NCBI GenBank assembly: GCA_040752025.1
Contig: JBFMFR010000011.1
Coordinates: 62,001 to 126,000, forward strand
DNA from: JBFMFR01 sp040752025
GTDB lineage: Bacteria; Chloroflexota; Anaerolineae; Anaerolineales; UBA4823
Direction: 5' to 3'
DNA length: 64,000 bases
The translations under genes and the position numbers were made by a program. Of this stretch, positions 32,750 through 41,428 are shown piece by piece. The notes beneath the pieces were generated by a model. That model worked only from the letters and a program-made list of their open reading frames with translations, ran no database searches and was not told the origin of the DNA. How positions within the stretch are numbered: the first letter of the stretch is position 1; the number at the start of each line of letters is the position of its first letter.

Positions 32750-34993
32750 ATGCATAATTTCCTGACCAACCTGTCGATCTTCGGGGATCTGGATGAAGCC
32801 GCTGTACAGGCGCTGGCGGCGGAACTGGAGGTACTCAAATTGCCATCTGGAGGCGTTCTGTTTCACCAGGGCGACCCGGGCGACGCGCTGTACATCGTTG
32901 TCTCGGGCAAGCTGCGCCTGATCCAGAGCCAACCGAATGGCGTCGAGACCTGCCTGGATGAATTAGCTCCAGGGGCATGCGTCGGTGAAATGGCGCTGCT
33001 CACCGGCCGGCAGCGCATCGGCACCGTGATCGCCAGTGAAGAGACTGAACTGGCGCGCCTGTCTAAGGCCGCCTTCGAACGCCTTGCAGAAGATCACCCC
33101 TCTCTCCTGGTCGGGTTAGCCAGTCAATTGTCCCCACGCTTCCAGCGCGCCCAGGGCAGCCTGATCCTGACGCGCCTGTTCGGAGAATTAGACAAAGCCA
33201 CCCTCAACGAATTGCAGTCAAACCTGGAATGGCTCCATCTCAACAGTGGTCAGGTACTCTTCCGCCAGGGCGACCCAGGCGAGGCCATGTATATCGTTGT
33301 CCAGGGCCGCCTGCGCTTTGCAGTGGAGGAGCCCGGAGGCAGGTCACGCATCCTGGGTGAAGTCGGTGCGGGTGAGAGCATCGGCGAATTTGCCCTTTTC
33401 GCCGAAAGCGGCTCTCCCGAGAGTTTGCGCAGCGCCACGGTGTATGCCACACGCCTGACGGATGTCATCACGATCACCCGCCCGGTCTTCGAGGGGCTGT
33501 TGTGCCAATATCCCCAACTGCTGCTTAGCCTCACCCGCCGGGTAATCCAGCGCCAGCGTCTGATCGTCCAATCCAGCCTGCCTGAGGTAAGGGCCCTGGC
33601 AATCAGCGTGATTCCAGTCCGGCCTGGGGCTCCTGTAGATGCGTTTACCAGCCAACTGGCAAGCGCCCTGTCTGCCCTTGGATCGACCCTGTTGCTGAGC
33701 GCCAGCAGCTTCGAGCAGCTTTATGGAAAGCCCGGGAGTGCTCAAACGCCGCTCGATCACCCCGCCAGTGCGGTGATCCACGTCTGGCTGGATGAACACG
33801 AGCGCGAACAAAATTTCGTGATCTACCAGGCCGCGCCCGCCCTGGACGAATCCGGACAGATGAACCCCTGGACACACCGCTGCCTGGAAAATGCCGACGT
33901 GATTCTATTAGTCGGCGAAGCCAGCACCGATCCAACCACCTCCCCTGTCGAAGCCGCCCTGCCAACCGCGCAAACGCGGGCGCGCCTGGAGCTGGCTTTG
34001 CTGCATGCGGACGATTGCCAGATGCCCCAAGGCACACAAACCTGGTTAGCGGCGCGCCGTGCGGGCGCTTTCCCTGTACAGGCACACCACCACGTGCGCC
34101 TGGGAAACGCCAGCGATTTTCGTCGACTGGCGCGCCGGGTCAGCGGACGCCCGGTCGGGCTGGCCCTGTCCGGAGGCGGCGCCCGCGGGTGGGCGCATAT
34201 CGGCGTTTTCCGGGCGCTGCAAGAAGCCAACCTGGAAGTCGATTGGGTTGCTGGCAGCAGCATGGGCGCCATCCTGGCTGCCTGTTTCGCCCTGGAATGG
34301 CCACTCGAACGCATCGACCAACTGGCTACCCGCTTCGCAAATCCCAAGCTGTTACTTGACTATACCCTCCCCTATACCGCCATCACTGCCACCCGGCGCG
34401 TCACCAGCTTGCTTCAGGAGTTGAGCGCCGGCATCAACGTCGAAGATACCTGGCGACCCTTCTTCTGTGTCTCATCCAACCTGACCAAAGCGGAGGAACG
34501 CTTGCACTTTAGCGGGCCCTTGTGGAAAGCCATACGCGCCAGTATGGCCTTCCCGGCCGTCTTTTCTCCGGTGCTGGATGAAGGCTGCATCTTAGCCGAT
34601 GGAGGCGCGGTCAACAACCTGCCCATCGACCGTATGCGCCAGGTGTGCCCGACTGGCACCGTGATCGGCGTCGAACTGGTAACCGATGCTTCGGGCGGCA
34701 ACTGTGTCCAGCAATATAATTTCGGCCCCAGCCTGTCAGGTTGGCAAGTTCTATTCTCACGCCTGAATCCATTCGCCCAGCCGATCAAAGCTCCAACGCT
34801 GCTCGAAATCGTAGCCAGCATCGTCGATAATAACAGCCGCCAGCGCCTGAACGAAGTCCGGCGTTTCGCTGATTTGCTGATCCAGGTGCCCGTCGATCAA
34901 TATGGTTTGTTGGAATTCGATCAATATGCCGAGATCGCCGAGTTGGGCTATACGACCGCTAAGAAACAACTCGAGGGCTTCCGGCCCAGATAA
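32750..34993 (+). CDS. Patatin-like phospholipase with two N-terminal cNMP domains (NTE-like)
   Basis: A 747-residue protein. Two cNMP domains occupy about 1-125 (HQGDPGDALYIVVSGKLRL, VGEMALLTGRQRIGTV) and 128-270 (RQGDPGEAMYIVVQGRLRF, IGEFALFAESG). The second cassette is longer and less regular. A linker domain follows, then a patatin lipase at about 465-660 with oxyanion loop SGGGARGWAH, nucleophile Ser in GSSMG near 503 and the catalytic Asp in ADGGAVNN near 618. The plan matches neuropathy-target-esterase-type lysophospholipases, so membrane-lipid hydrolysis under nucleotide control is likely. It is the last gene of the cNMP operon, 27 bases after the FG-GAP gene and just before a terminator. 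Confidence 0.93.
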   Translation: MHNFLTNLSIFGDLDEAAVQALAAELEVLKLPSGGVLFHQGDPGDALYIVVSGKLRLIQSQPNGVETCLDELAPGACVGEMALLTGRQRIGTVIASEETELARLSKAAFERLAEDHPSLLVGLASQLSPRFQRAQGSLILTRLFGELDKATLNELQSNLEWLHLNSGQVLFRQGDPGEAMYIVVQGRLRFAVEEPGGRSRILGEVGAGESIGEFALFAESGSPESLRSATVYATRLTDVITITRPVFEGLLCQYPQLLLSLTRRVIQRQRLIVQSSLPEVRALAISVIPVRPGAPVDAFTSQLASALSALGSTLLLSASSFEQLYGKPGSAQTPLDHPASAVIHVWLDEHEREQNFVIYQAAPALDESGQMNPWTHRCLENADVILLVGEASTDPTTSPVEAALPTAQTRARLELALLHADDCQMPQGTQTWLAARRAGAFPVQAHHHVRLGNASDFRRLARRVSGRPVGLALSGGGARGWAHIGVFRALQEANLEVDWVAGSSMGAILAACFALEWPLERIDQLATRFANPKLLLDYTLPYTAITATRRVTSLLQELSAGINVEDTWRPFFCVSSNLTKAEERLHFSGPLWKAIRASMAFPAVFSPVLDEGCILADGGAVNNLPIDRMRQVCPTGTVIGVELVTDASGGNCVQQYNFGPSLSGWQVLFSRLNPFAQPIKAPTLLEIVASIVDNNSRQRLNEVRRFADLLIQVPVDQYGLLEFDQYAEIAELGYTTAKKQLEGFRPR

Positions 34994-35016
34994 AAACGAT
35001 CCTCATCAGTCACGAT

Positions 35017-35054
35017 ACATCTCCCTGGCCTCGAGTCCGGGAGATGTTTTGTTT
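35017..35054 (+). terminator. Rho-independent terminator closing the cNMP operon
   Basis: A 9-bp stem ACATCTCCC/GGGAGATGT with a 13-base loop is followed by TTTGTTT, 23 bases after the phospholipase stop. Confidence 0.85.
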
Positions 35055-35074
35055 AGCCTGTTCCCAGGATGTAT

Positions 35075-35110
35075 CGAGATATATATCCCATCTCTATACC
35101 CAGATATATA
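35075..35110. promoter_or_regulatory. AT-rich conserved motif upstream of the trehalose-type operon
   Basis: CTATACCCAGATATATA (35094-35110), preceded by GATATATATCCC, closely matches CTATACCCGGATATATG at 41291 upstream of the receiver-like gene. It lies 49 bases before the TTG start at 35159. A shared operator or promoter element is inferred. Confidence 0.5.
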
Positions 35111-35158
35111 GACAAAATTTATAGAAACCTTTACAGTTTACTTCTGGAGCTTTGATTA

Positions 35159-36949
35159 TTGAAGAAAATCCTCGAATCCCCCAGCCTGAATCTGCTGCGC
35201 AACCAGATCGACTTCACGCGCGTACCCTTCAGCGACCGTGGCTCGCGCCTGCTCGTGTTCCCAGAACCAGAAAAATCCCAGCTCTACATACGTCTGGCCG
35301 AGCGTCTGACCAGCATTGAAGCCGACATCGAGGCCTACTTACGCAGGCCACCCTTTATTCGTGGATTGTGTATCATTGATGGCGAAGGAAAAGCCCTGGA
35401 ATATGAACTGACTTCATATCCACATGCGCTATATTTCACCACCCGGCTGGGTGATTTCAGCCTGGCATTTCAGGATAACCATACCCTGGTATTCGGACTG
35501 CCTCCAGATAGCAGTCCCGCAGGTATCCAGTTTCACGTCTCTCCACAACTGTGGAAAGAAACCCCCCAGGGCGGCGAATTCAAATCCATCCGTGACCTGT
35601 CCTATACTACCAACAGCGAGCCGATACTCAACCGGATTACCCCAGAAGGCGGCGGCTACAAGATCGATTTCATCGTCCGGCCCAACGAAGAAACCTCTAT
35701 CGCCTTCTTCATTGGGAAAAGCTTGCCTGCCGCGCAAGATCTGCTGCCGTTCTCAACAATTTGTGATCAAGCCGAACTGCGCTGGCAGGAATGGTTTGGC
35801 AAAGCACCTCCAGTCGCGGAACATTTCCGCCGCACTTACACATACGCCTGGTGGGTGATGGCCAATAACCTGGTGCGGCCTCTGGGCAGCATCGCCTATG
35901 AAGCCATGATGCCTTCCAAAGTCAATTACGTTGGCCTGTGGCTGTGGGACAGCGCCATGCACGCCCTGGCCTTCCGTCACGTGGATCCAGAACTGGCGCG
36001 TAACCAGATTCGAGTCATGCTGACCTGCCAACTACCAGATGGCATGTTGCCAGACGCGGTTTACGATGAGGGCATCATCTCTGAAATCGATCACCCCATC
36101 CGCGCCGAGGTCACCAAACCACCCATACTGGCCTGGATGGTGCTCAAGCTGCACGAAACCGACCCCAACCTGGAATTCCTCCAGGAAGTCTATGTGCCGT
36201 TGGTGCGCTGGAATGCCTGGTGGTTCAGCATGAACGATGATGATGTGGATGGGCTGGCGCAATACAACCATCCCTACTCTTCCGGCCTGGACAACAGCCC
36301 GCTGTGGGACGAGGGCATGCCGGTCGAGTCTCCGGACCTGAATACATACCTGTGCGTGCAGATGGGTTCTCTGGCATTGATCGCAGAAGCCTTGGGGATG
36401 CAAGCTGAAGCGTTGATGTGGCGACGGCGCTCCGCGGCTATCGTTAGGCGCATGATCGATGATTTTTGGGACCCGCAGGCGGGCGTATTCCGCGCCACGC
36501 ATGAAGACCAACCCATCCAGGTGATCACTCCGTTCAACCTGTACCCGCTGTGGACCGGACAGCTCCCCCACGATATCCGCACGCGCCTGATCGAACATCT
36601 CACAAATCCAGATGAATTCTGGGGGGACTTGGCCCTACCGACAGTGGCGCGCAATGATCCCCGCTACGACCCTGACACGATGTGGCGAGGGCCGATCTGG
36701 GCAAATATCAACTATTTCTTCATCGAGGCCCTGCGCCAATTGGGCGAACACGGCCTGGCTCAAGAGCTTACCCAAAAAACCCTCGATTTGATCATTAACC
36801 ATCCAGGGGTCTACGAATACTATAACGCCGAAACCGGCACCCCTCCGACACTTGCTGCAGAAGCCTTCGGTTGGACAGCGGCTGTTTTCATCGACCTGGC
36901 AATCACCGCCAGCCGAGAAGCAACAGAAGCAGGATTGCCGCCAGATTAG
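35159..36949 (+). CDS. GH63-like glycoside hydrolase ((alpha/alpha)6 barrel)
   Basis: The start is a TTG with GGAG 9 bases upstream, giving 596 residues. The catalytic barrel shows GH63-type marks: VGLWLWDSAMHALAFRHVD near 258, Q-L-P-D-G-M-L-P-D, T-K-P-P-I-L-A-W, SSGLDNSPLWDEG with a likely acid Asp, and MWRGPIWANINYFFIEALR with T-L-A-A-E-A-F-G-W carrying a likely base Glu. Relatives cleave alpha-glucosides such as glucosyl- or mannosylglycerate or oligosaccharides; some are annotated as amylo-1,6-glucosidases. It leads an operon with OtsA-like, GT4 and OtsB-like genes, so the target may be a compatible-solute glycoside. Substrate is unproven. Confidence 0.82.
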   Translation: MKKILESPSLNLLRNQIDFTRVPFSDRGSRLLVFPEPEKSQLYIRLAERLTSIEADIEAYLRRPPFIRGLCIIDGEGKALEYELTSYPHALYFTTRLGDFSLAFQDNHTLVFGLPPDSSPAGIQFHVSPQLWKETPQGGEFKSIRDLSYTTNSEPILNRITPEGGGYKIDFIVRPNEETSIAFFIGKSLPAAQDLLPFSTICDQAELRWQEWFGKAPPVAEHFRRTYTYAWWVMANNLVRPLGSIAYEAMMPSKVNYVGLWLWDSAMHALAFRHVDPELARNQIRVMLTCQLPDGMLPDAVYDEGIISEIDHPIRAEVTKPPILAWMVLKLHETDPNLEFLQEVYVPLVRWNAWWFSMNDDDVDGLAQYNHPYSSGLDNSPLWDEGMPVESPDLNTYLCVQMGSLALIAEALGMQAEALMWRRRSAAIVRRMIDDFWDPQAGVFRATHEDQPIQVITPFNLYPLWTGQLPHDIRTRLIEHLTNPDEFWGDLALPTVARNDPRYDPDTMWRGPIWANINYFFIEALRQLGEHGLAQELTQKTLDLIINHPGVYEYYNAETGTPPTLAAEAFGWTAAVFIDLAITASREATEAGLPPD

Positions 36950-36972
36950 AAAATTACCCGGAGATCGCCATT

Positions 36973-38460
36973 ATGGCTGAATGTCTGCAAGAGAATCATG
37001 CTTTCAATCGCAATGTGATCATTGCCTCGAATCGGGGGCCAATCACATTCCTTCAAGATGCAGAAGGAGAGTTAGTTATCCAACGCGGGTCAGGTGGTTT
37101 GGTAACCGCCTTGCGCGGGATCGTCCACCAGGTCAATGCCACCTGGGTTTCATGCGCGCTAACCCCGCAAGATTCAGACTGGTCATCCGGCGCTATTCCC
37201 ATCTCGGAAGGCAGTGATTCAATCAACCTGCGCTTCCTCTCGCCTTCTCATGAAAGCTATGAAGGCTATTACAACGTGATTGCCAATCCATTATTATGGT
37301 TCTTGCAGCACTCCATGTGGGACGTGCCGCGCGCTCCGATAATCAATCGTGATACCTGGAAAGCCTGGGATCACGGCTATACGCAAGTCAACCGCTTGTT
37401 CGCTGAAGCCCTGGTCGATCTTTCAAGACAATCGAGTGGATCAACTCTGGTGATGCTGCAAGATTATCACCTCTACCTGGTGCCAGGTTTCATACGCCAG
37501 ATGCTGCCACGCCGCCAACGCCCGACGATCTTACAATTCATTCACATCCCCTGGCCTGGACCAGAATATTGGGGCATCCTGCCTCCAACAATGCGCCAGG
37601 CGATCCTCAAAAGCCTGTGCGCAGTGGATGTTTTAGGGCTGCAGACCAGCGATGATGCGCTCAACTTTATCCGCACCTGTGAGACCTATCTGCCGCGCGC
37701 CAGCGTGAAATATCGCTACGGGCGCGTCTGGTATCGCAACCACGCCACGCACGTGCGCGACTTTCCGATTTCCATTGATGTGCAGGCGCTGCGACAACTG
37801 GCCGACTCTCACCAGGTCAGCTCTTACCTGTCTGAAATCCAGGATATCGTTTCGGATCGCAAATTAATTTTACGCATCGACCGTATCGAACCCAGTAAAA
37901 ACATCGTGCGTGGCTTTCAAGCCTTCGAGGAAATGCTCGACCTGCACCCCGAATACATCGAAAAAGTTTCCTTCCTGGCCCTGCTGGTGCCCTCACGCAT
38001 GGATGTACCCGAATACCGGGGCTACCTGGATGACTTAATGGCCGCGGCGGGACGCATAAACGCCTGTTATGGTACACCTTCCTGGGAACCGGTGCGCGTG
38101 CTGGTAGGTGAAAACTATGCGCGCGCTGTGGCCGCGCTGACCCAATACGATATCTTGCTGGTCAACTCGATCACCGATGGCATGAACCTGGTGGCCAAAG
38201 AAGGCCCAATGGTCAACCAACGCGATGGCGTATTGATTCTATCCGAGCGCACCGGCGCCCGGCAGCAGCTCGAAACAGGCGCCCTGGTTATTTCGCCCTG
38301 CGATATCTACGCCACTGCCGAGGCCATGCACCAGGCTCTCAATATGCCAGCGCAACGACGCCAGGAACTGGTTACTCGCCTGCGCTGGATCATCGAACGC
38401 AACGATATCTCGGCCTGGTTATGCCAGCAGATCGATGCAATTGCCGAATTGGATCTGTAA
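36973..38460 (+). CDS. otsA: Trehalose-6-phosphate synthase-like GT20 enzyme
   Basis: The ATG at 36973 follows GGAGA with a 9-base spacer; 495 residues is normal for OtsA. Family marks are N-V-I-I-A-S-N-R-G-P and GSGGLVTALRG at the N-terminus, W-D-H-G-Y-T-Q-V-N-R-L-F-A-E-A, LQDYHLYLVPGFIR, FIHIPWPGPEYW, the D-R-I-E-P-S-K-N block near 300 and SITDGMNLVAKE near 410. It should transfer glucose from a nucleotide sugar to glucose-6-phosphate, or do a related transfer. It is 23 bases after the GH63 gene, and an OtsB-like phosphatase is in the same unit. Confidence 0.9.
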   Translation: MAECLQENHAFNRNVIIASNRGPITFLQDAEGELVIQRGSGGLVTALRGIVHQVNATWVSCALTPQDSDWSSGAIPISEGSDSINLRFLSPSHESYEGYYNVIANPLLWFLQHSMWDVPRAPIINRDTWKAWDHGYTQVNRLFAEALVDLSRQSSGSTLVMLQDYHLYLVPGFIRQMLPRRQRPTILQFIHIPWPGPEYWGILPPTMRQAILKSLCAVDVLGLQTSDDALNFIRTCETYLPRASVKYRYGRVWYRNHATHVRDFPISIDVQALRQLADSHQVSSYLSEIQDIVSDRKLILRIDRIEPSKNIVRGFQAFEEMLDLHPEYIEKVSFLALLVPSRMDVPEYRGYLDDLMAAAGRINACYGTPSWEPVRVLVGENYARAVAALTQYDILLVNSITDGMNLVAKEGPMVNQRDGVLILSERTGARQQLETGALVISPCDIYATAEAMHQALNMPAQRRQELVTRLRWIIERNDISAWLCQQIDAIAELDL

Positions 38461-38464
38461 TCTT

Positions 38465-39733
38465 ATGGAACGAACAAAACCCACAATTGGCATCTTACAC
38501 TACACAGCTTCACCTGTCGTAGGCGGCGTGGAAGCCGTGATCGATGCTCAAACCCAACTGCTATCGCGCGCCGGATATCCGCTCCGGGTGATCACCGGCA
38601 GAGGCAACGCTAACGCTTTTCCTGCCAGCACCCGCCTGGTCACCATACCTGAAATGGACACACAACACGCGCACTGGCTGCCGCTGCACCAGGCGCTGGA
38701 AAACGGGGCGAGATCACCCGAGATACAGAACCGATTCGAGGAGGCAGTCGAGCATTTGCAGAAGGCGCTGGCCAAGCACGTCTCAACTTGCGATACACTC
38801 ATCATCCACAACGTCTTCACCAAGCACTTCAACCTGCCTCTCACCGCCGCATTACACCGCCTGATCGATAACGGACTGATCCGGCACAGCGTGGCCTGGT
38901 GCCACGATTTTTCCTGGACCAGCCCCAATTCGCGCTCGAAGGTTTACCCGGCTTATCCCTGGGATCTGCTGCGCAACGGGCGCCAGGACACACACTACGT
39001 GGTTGTTTCCCAGCAGCGGCAGGCAGAACTGGCCGGACTTTTTGGTTGGGAGCTGGAACGCATCCAGGTTATCTACAATGGTGTTGATCCGGCTGAGCTT
39101 CTTGGCCTGACCCCGCAAGGTATGGAGCTGGCCCAACGGCTAAACCTCTTGGGAAGCGATTTGAGCTTGATTATGCCAGTCCGTATTACCAAAGCCAAGA
39201 ATTTCGAATACGCTTTGCGCCTGGTTGCTGCGATCAAACGCCGCGGCTGCAAGGTAAAGCTGGTAATCACCGGTCCGCCTGATCCCCACGATCCGGAGAA
39301 CTTGAAATATTATTCAACCTTGCTGGAACTGCGTTCCGAACTGGAGCTGGTCGAAGAAGTGCGCTTTGTGTACGAGTCGGGGCCTGTTCCAGGGCAGCCC
39401 TACCAGATCAGCAGCCGCCAGGTGGGTGAGCTATATCGTCTGTGCGACATGCTGCTCATGCCCAGTCATCGCGAAGGTTTCGCCATGCCAGTGTTGGAGG
39501 CCGGATTAGCAGGTTTGCCGGTGGTATCTACAGATGTGCCCGCCGCCAGGGAAATCGGCGCAGAAGATGTGTTTATTTTCAACGCGCTCGAAATGCCGCC
39601 TGACGATCTGGCGCAATATCTCCTACAGCGTTCCCAACACGATCCCCTGCTTCGCCTACGACGACGCGTACGCCAGAATTACACCTGGGATACGATTTTC
39701 GCCAGGCATATCGAGCCCTTGCTGAGAAATTAA
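38465..39733 (+). CDS. Family 4 glycosyltransferase
   Basis: The 422-residue form starting MERTKPTIGILHY is chosen; the longer frame overlaps otsA. It has a GT-B fold with S-P-V-V-G-G-V-E-A near residue 18, V-I-Y-N-G-V-D-P in the linker, M-P-V-R-I-T-K-A-K-N-F-E-Y-A and the donor-site motif SHREGFAMPVLEAGLAGLPV near 338. Donor and acceptor are unknown. It lies 4 bases after otsA and 1 base before otsB, so it probably extends or replaces steps of the trehalose-type pathway, for example making a glucosylated or mannosylated solute. Confidence 0.88.
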   Translation: MERTKPTIGILHYTASPVVGGVEAVIDAQTQLLSRAGYPLRVITGRGNANAFPASTRLVTIPEMDTQHAHWLPLHQALENGARSPEIQNRFEEAVEHLQKALAKHVSTCDTLIIHNVFTKHFNLPLTAALHRLIDNGLIRHSVAWCHDFSWTSPNSRSKVYPAYPWDLLRNGRQDTHYVVVSQQRQAELAGLFGWELERIQVIYNGVDPAELLGLTPQGMELAQRLNLLGSDLSLIMPVRITKAKNFEYALRLVAAIKRRGCKVKLVITGPPDPHDPENLKYYSTLLELRSELELVEEVRFVYESGPVPGQPYQISSRQVGELYRLCDMLLMPSHREGFAMPVLEAGLAGLPVVSTDVPAAREIGAEDVFIFNALEMPPDDLAQYLLQRSQHDPLLRLRRRVRQNYTWDTIFARHIEPLLRN

Positions 39734-39734
39734 A

Positions 39735-40526
39735 ATGCAAGGGTTGTTACACGGTCCCGAATCCATACGCTTGCGCCTGTCCCAGGCCAAACGCCTGTCA
39801 CTGTTCCTGGATTACGATGGCACACTGGCTGACTTCGCGGCTACCCCGGACGAGATCTGCCCCAACCCGGCGTTGATCGAGCTGCTATCGCGCCTGGTTC
39901 AGCAGCCGAACCTGCGCCTGGCTTTGGTCAGCGGCCGGCGGCTCGACCAGGTGCGCCAGTTGTTACCGATTCCGGGCATGCTGCTGGCTGGAACCTACGG
40001 GGTTGAGATTCTGACTGGAACCGGTGAGCACATCAACCGCCTGGATTTCGACCAGGTACGCCCGGTGCTGGAAGCAATCAAACCAGCCTGGCAGGCATTG
40101 CTGGTCAATCGCCAGGGATTTTTCCTGGAGGATAAAGGCTGGTCTTTGGCCCTGCATGCTCGCTTTGCCGAAAACGGGGAAGCCGAACAGGTATTATCCA
40201 CGGCCCGCCAGGAAGTCAGTAACTTGGCCACCAATCCTGACTTTCGCTTGCTCGGTGGACACAAGTTCCTCGAATTTAGCCCAATACTGGCCGATAAAGG
40301 TCAAACAGTGCGCTACCTGCTCGAGAGCTATCCCTACCAGGGCGCTCTGCCTGTATGCCTGGGCGATGATGATAAAGATGAGCGAGCTTTCGAGGTTGTC
40401 CAAAATTCGGGGGGGATAGCCATCCTGGTCTCCAGCTCGCCACGAACTACCCTGGCCAACTTGCGCCTGGAATCAACCCGGGCCGCCCGAGGATGGCTGG
40501 CAGGTCTGCTCGACGAAAGCACTTAA
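39735..40526 (+). CDS. otsB: Trehalose-6-phosphate phosphatase-like HAD enzyme
   Basis: The 263-residue HAD phosphatase has the nucleophile motif LDYDGTL at 25-31, an S-G-R-R-L-D motif near 63, G-T-Y-G-V-E-I, and the late acidic motif LGDDDKDERAF near 213. These fit OtsB, which removes phosphate from trehalose-6-phosphate. It begins one base after the glycosyltransferase stop and ends the operon; a hairpin at 40557 follows. Confidence 0.92.
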   Translation: MQGLLHGPESIRLRLSQAKRLSLFLDYDGTLADFAATPDEICPNPALIELLSRLVQQPNLRLALVSGRRLDQVRQLLPIPGMLLAGTYGVEILTGTGEHINRLDFDQVRPVLEAIKPAWQALLVNRQGFFLEDKGWSLALHARFAENGEAEQVLSTARQEVSNLATNPDFRLLGGHKFLEFSPILADKGQTVRYLLESYPYQGALPVCLGDDDKDERAFEVVQNSGGIAILVSSSPRTTLANLRLESTRAARGWLAGLLDEST

Positions 40527-40533
40527 ACCTGGG

Positions 40534-40539
40534 TATAAT
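40534..40539 (+). promoter_or_regulatory. TATAAT -10 box before the LuxR-type regulator
   Basis: GGGTATAAT lies 8 bases after the otsB stop and 55 bases before the ATG at 40595. The -35 box is not clear. Confidence 0.45.
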
Positions 40540-40556
40540 TTACCTGTAAGCCTCTC

Positions 40557-40577
40557 ACCCGCACAGTGCGGGTTATT
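40557..40577 (+). terminator. Hairpin after the trehalose-type operon
   Basis: ACCCGCA-CAG-TGCGGGT is followed by TATTG. The short T-run makes it a weak terminator. It also lies in the leader of the next gene if the TATAAT at 40534 is used, so it could act there. Confidence 0.45.
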
Positions 40578-40594
40578 GTAGTGAACGGACAGGT

Positions 40595-41251
40595 ATGAGC
40601 AAGATCCAGGTTCTGCTAGTAAACGAAATTCGCCTGATGGGCAACGTGATCGCCGCCTCACTGGAAGACGAGGCGGATATCACTATTGTTAGCTGCGTGA
40701 CGAACTCTGAAGAAGCGATCCAGATCATCCGTGAGGAGAAAGTGGATATCGCCCTGATCAGCACACGCTTGCCCGAGCAAGGCGCTTTGAACCTGACGCG
40801 GGAGATCTCGAATATCGCCCCCGCCACCAAAGTGCTGATTCTGGGACTGACCGAGAACAAAGAGCGCGTATTACAATATGTCGAAGCTGGCGCATCCGGC
40901 TATGTGCTCAAAGATCACTCGATGGAAGACTTATTGGAGACCATCCGCGCCGCCAGAAGCGGCGAGGCGCACGTTTCGCCAGAGATCGCCGCGGCCATGA
41001 TGGCGCGCATCTCGGAACTGGCACAGTTGTTCGCTGGTTTGGAGAACAGTACCGCCAGTTCGGCCGGGCTGACTCCTCGTGAAATCGAGGTTTTAGAACT
41101 GATCGGCGCAGGGCTGACCAATCAGGAGATCGCCGATCATCTGGTGATCGAAATTGGCACGGTGAAGAACCACGTTCACAACATCCTGGATAAACTCAAC
41201 GTCAGCAGCCGGGGTGAAGCTGCAGCTTACCTGACCTTTATCCAGAAATAA
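40595..41251 (+). CDS. NarL/FixJ-type response regulator with atypical receiver
   Basis: The 218-residue protein has an N-terminal receiver fold and a C-terminal LuxR HTH (LTPREIEVLELIGAGLTNQE at about 155-175, then V-K-N-H-V-H-N-I-L-D-K-L). In the receiver the usual acidic pair is N10-E11 and the phospho-acceptor Asp is replaced by Ser56 (A-L-I-S-T-R-L-P), although the switch Lys in Y-V-L-K-D remains. Ordinary Asp phosphorylation is therefore unlikely, and it probably responds to ligand or partner binding. No histidine kinase is nearby. It follows the trehalose-type operon and may control it. Confidence 0.9.
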   Translation: MSKIQVLLVNEIRLMGNVIAASLEDEADITIVSCVTNSEEAIQIIREEKVDIALISTRLPEQGALNLTREISNIAPATKVLILGLTENKERVLQYVEAGASGYVLKDHSMEDLLETIRAARSGEAHVSPEIAAAMMARISELAQLFAGLENSTASSAGLTPREIEVLELIGAGLTNQEIADHLVIEIGTVKNHVHNILDKLNVSSRGEAAAYLTFIQK

Positions 41252-41264
41252 TCCCTCTCTTCAA

Positions 41265-41307
41265 AATATATCCTGATCTATATCTTGCACCTATACCCGG
41301 ATATATG
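41265..41307. promoter_or_regulatory. AT-rich motif shared with the 35.1-kb upstream region
   Basis: CTATACCCGGATATATG (41291-41307) with a preceding AATATATCCTGATCTATATC matches the motif pair upstream of 35159. It lies about 120 bases before the GTG at 41429. A small hairpin, CGCCCAGG/CCTGGGCG at 41370-41394, lies in the leader. Confidence 0.5.
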
Positions 41308-41428
41308 GCATAGTTGTCCAGGCTATGCTATGCTTGAAAAAGCGCAGCACTTGTTGTTTTGTCAGGCAGCGCCCAGGTTGATAAAGCCTGGGCGAGCAGC
41401 CAGTCAAAAGAAATAAGGTAGCAGTTTC

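Noticed and set aside
31181..32932. A 583-codon minus-strand frame opposite the end of the FG-GAP gene
   Set aside because: The sequence is the antisense image of a well-supported protein, has no motif and would start inside the phospholipase gene.
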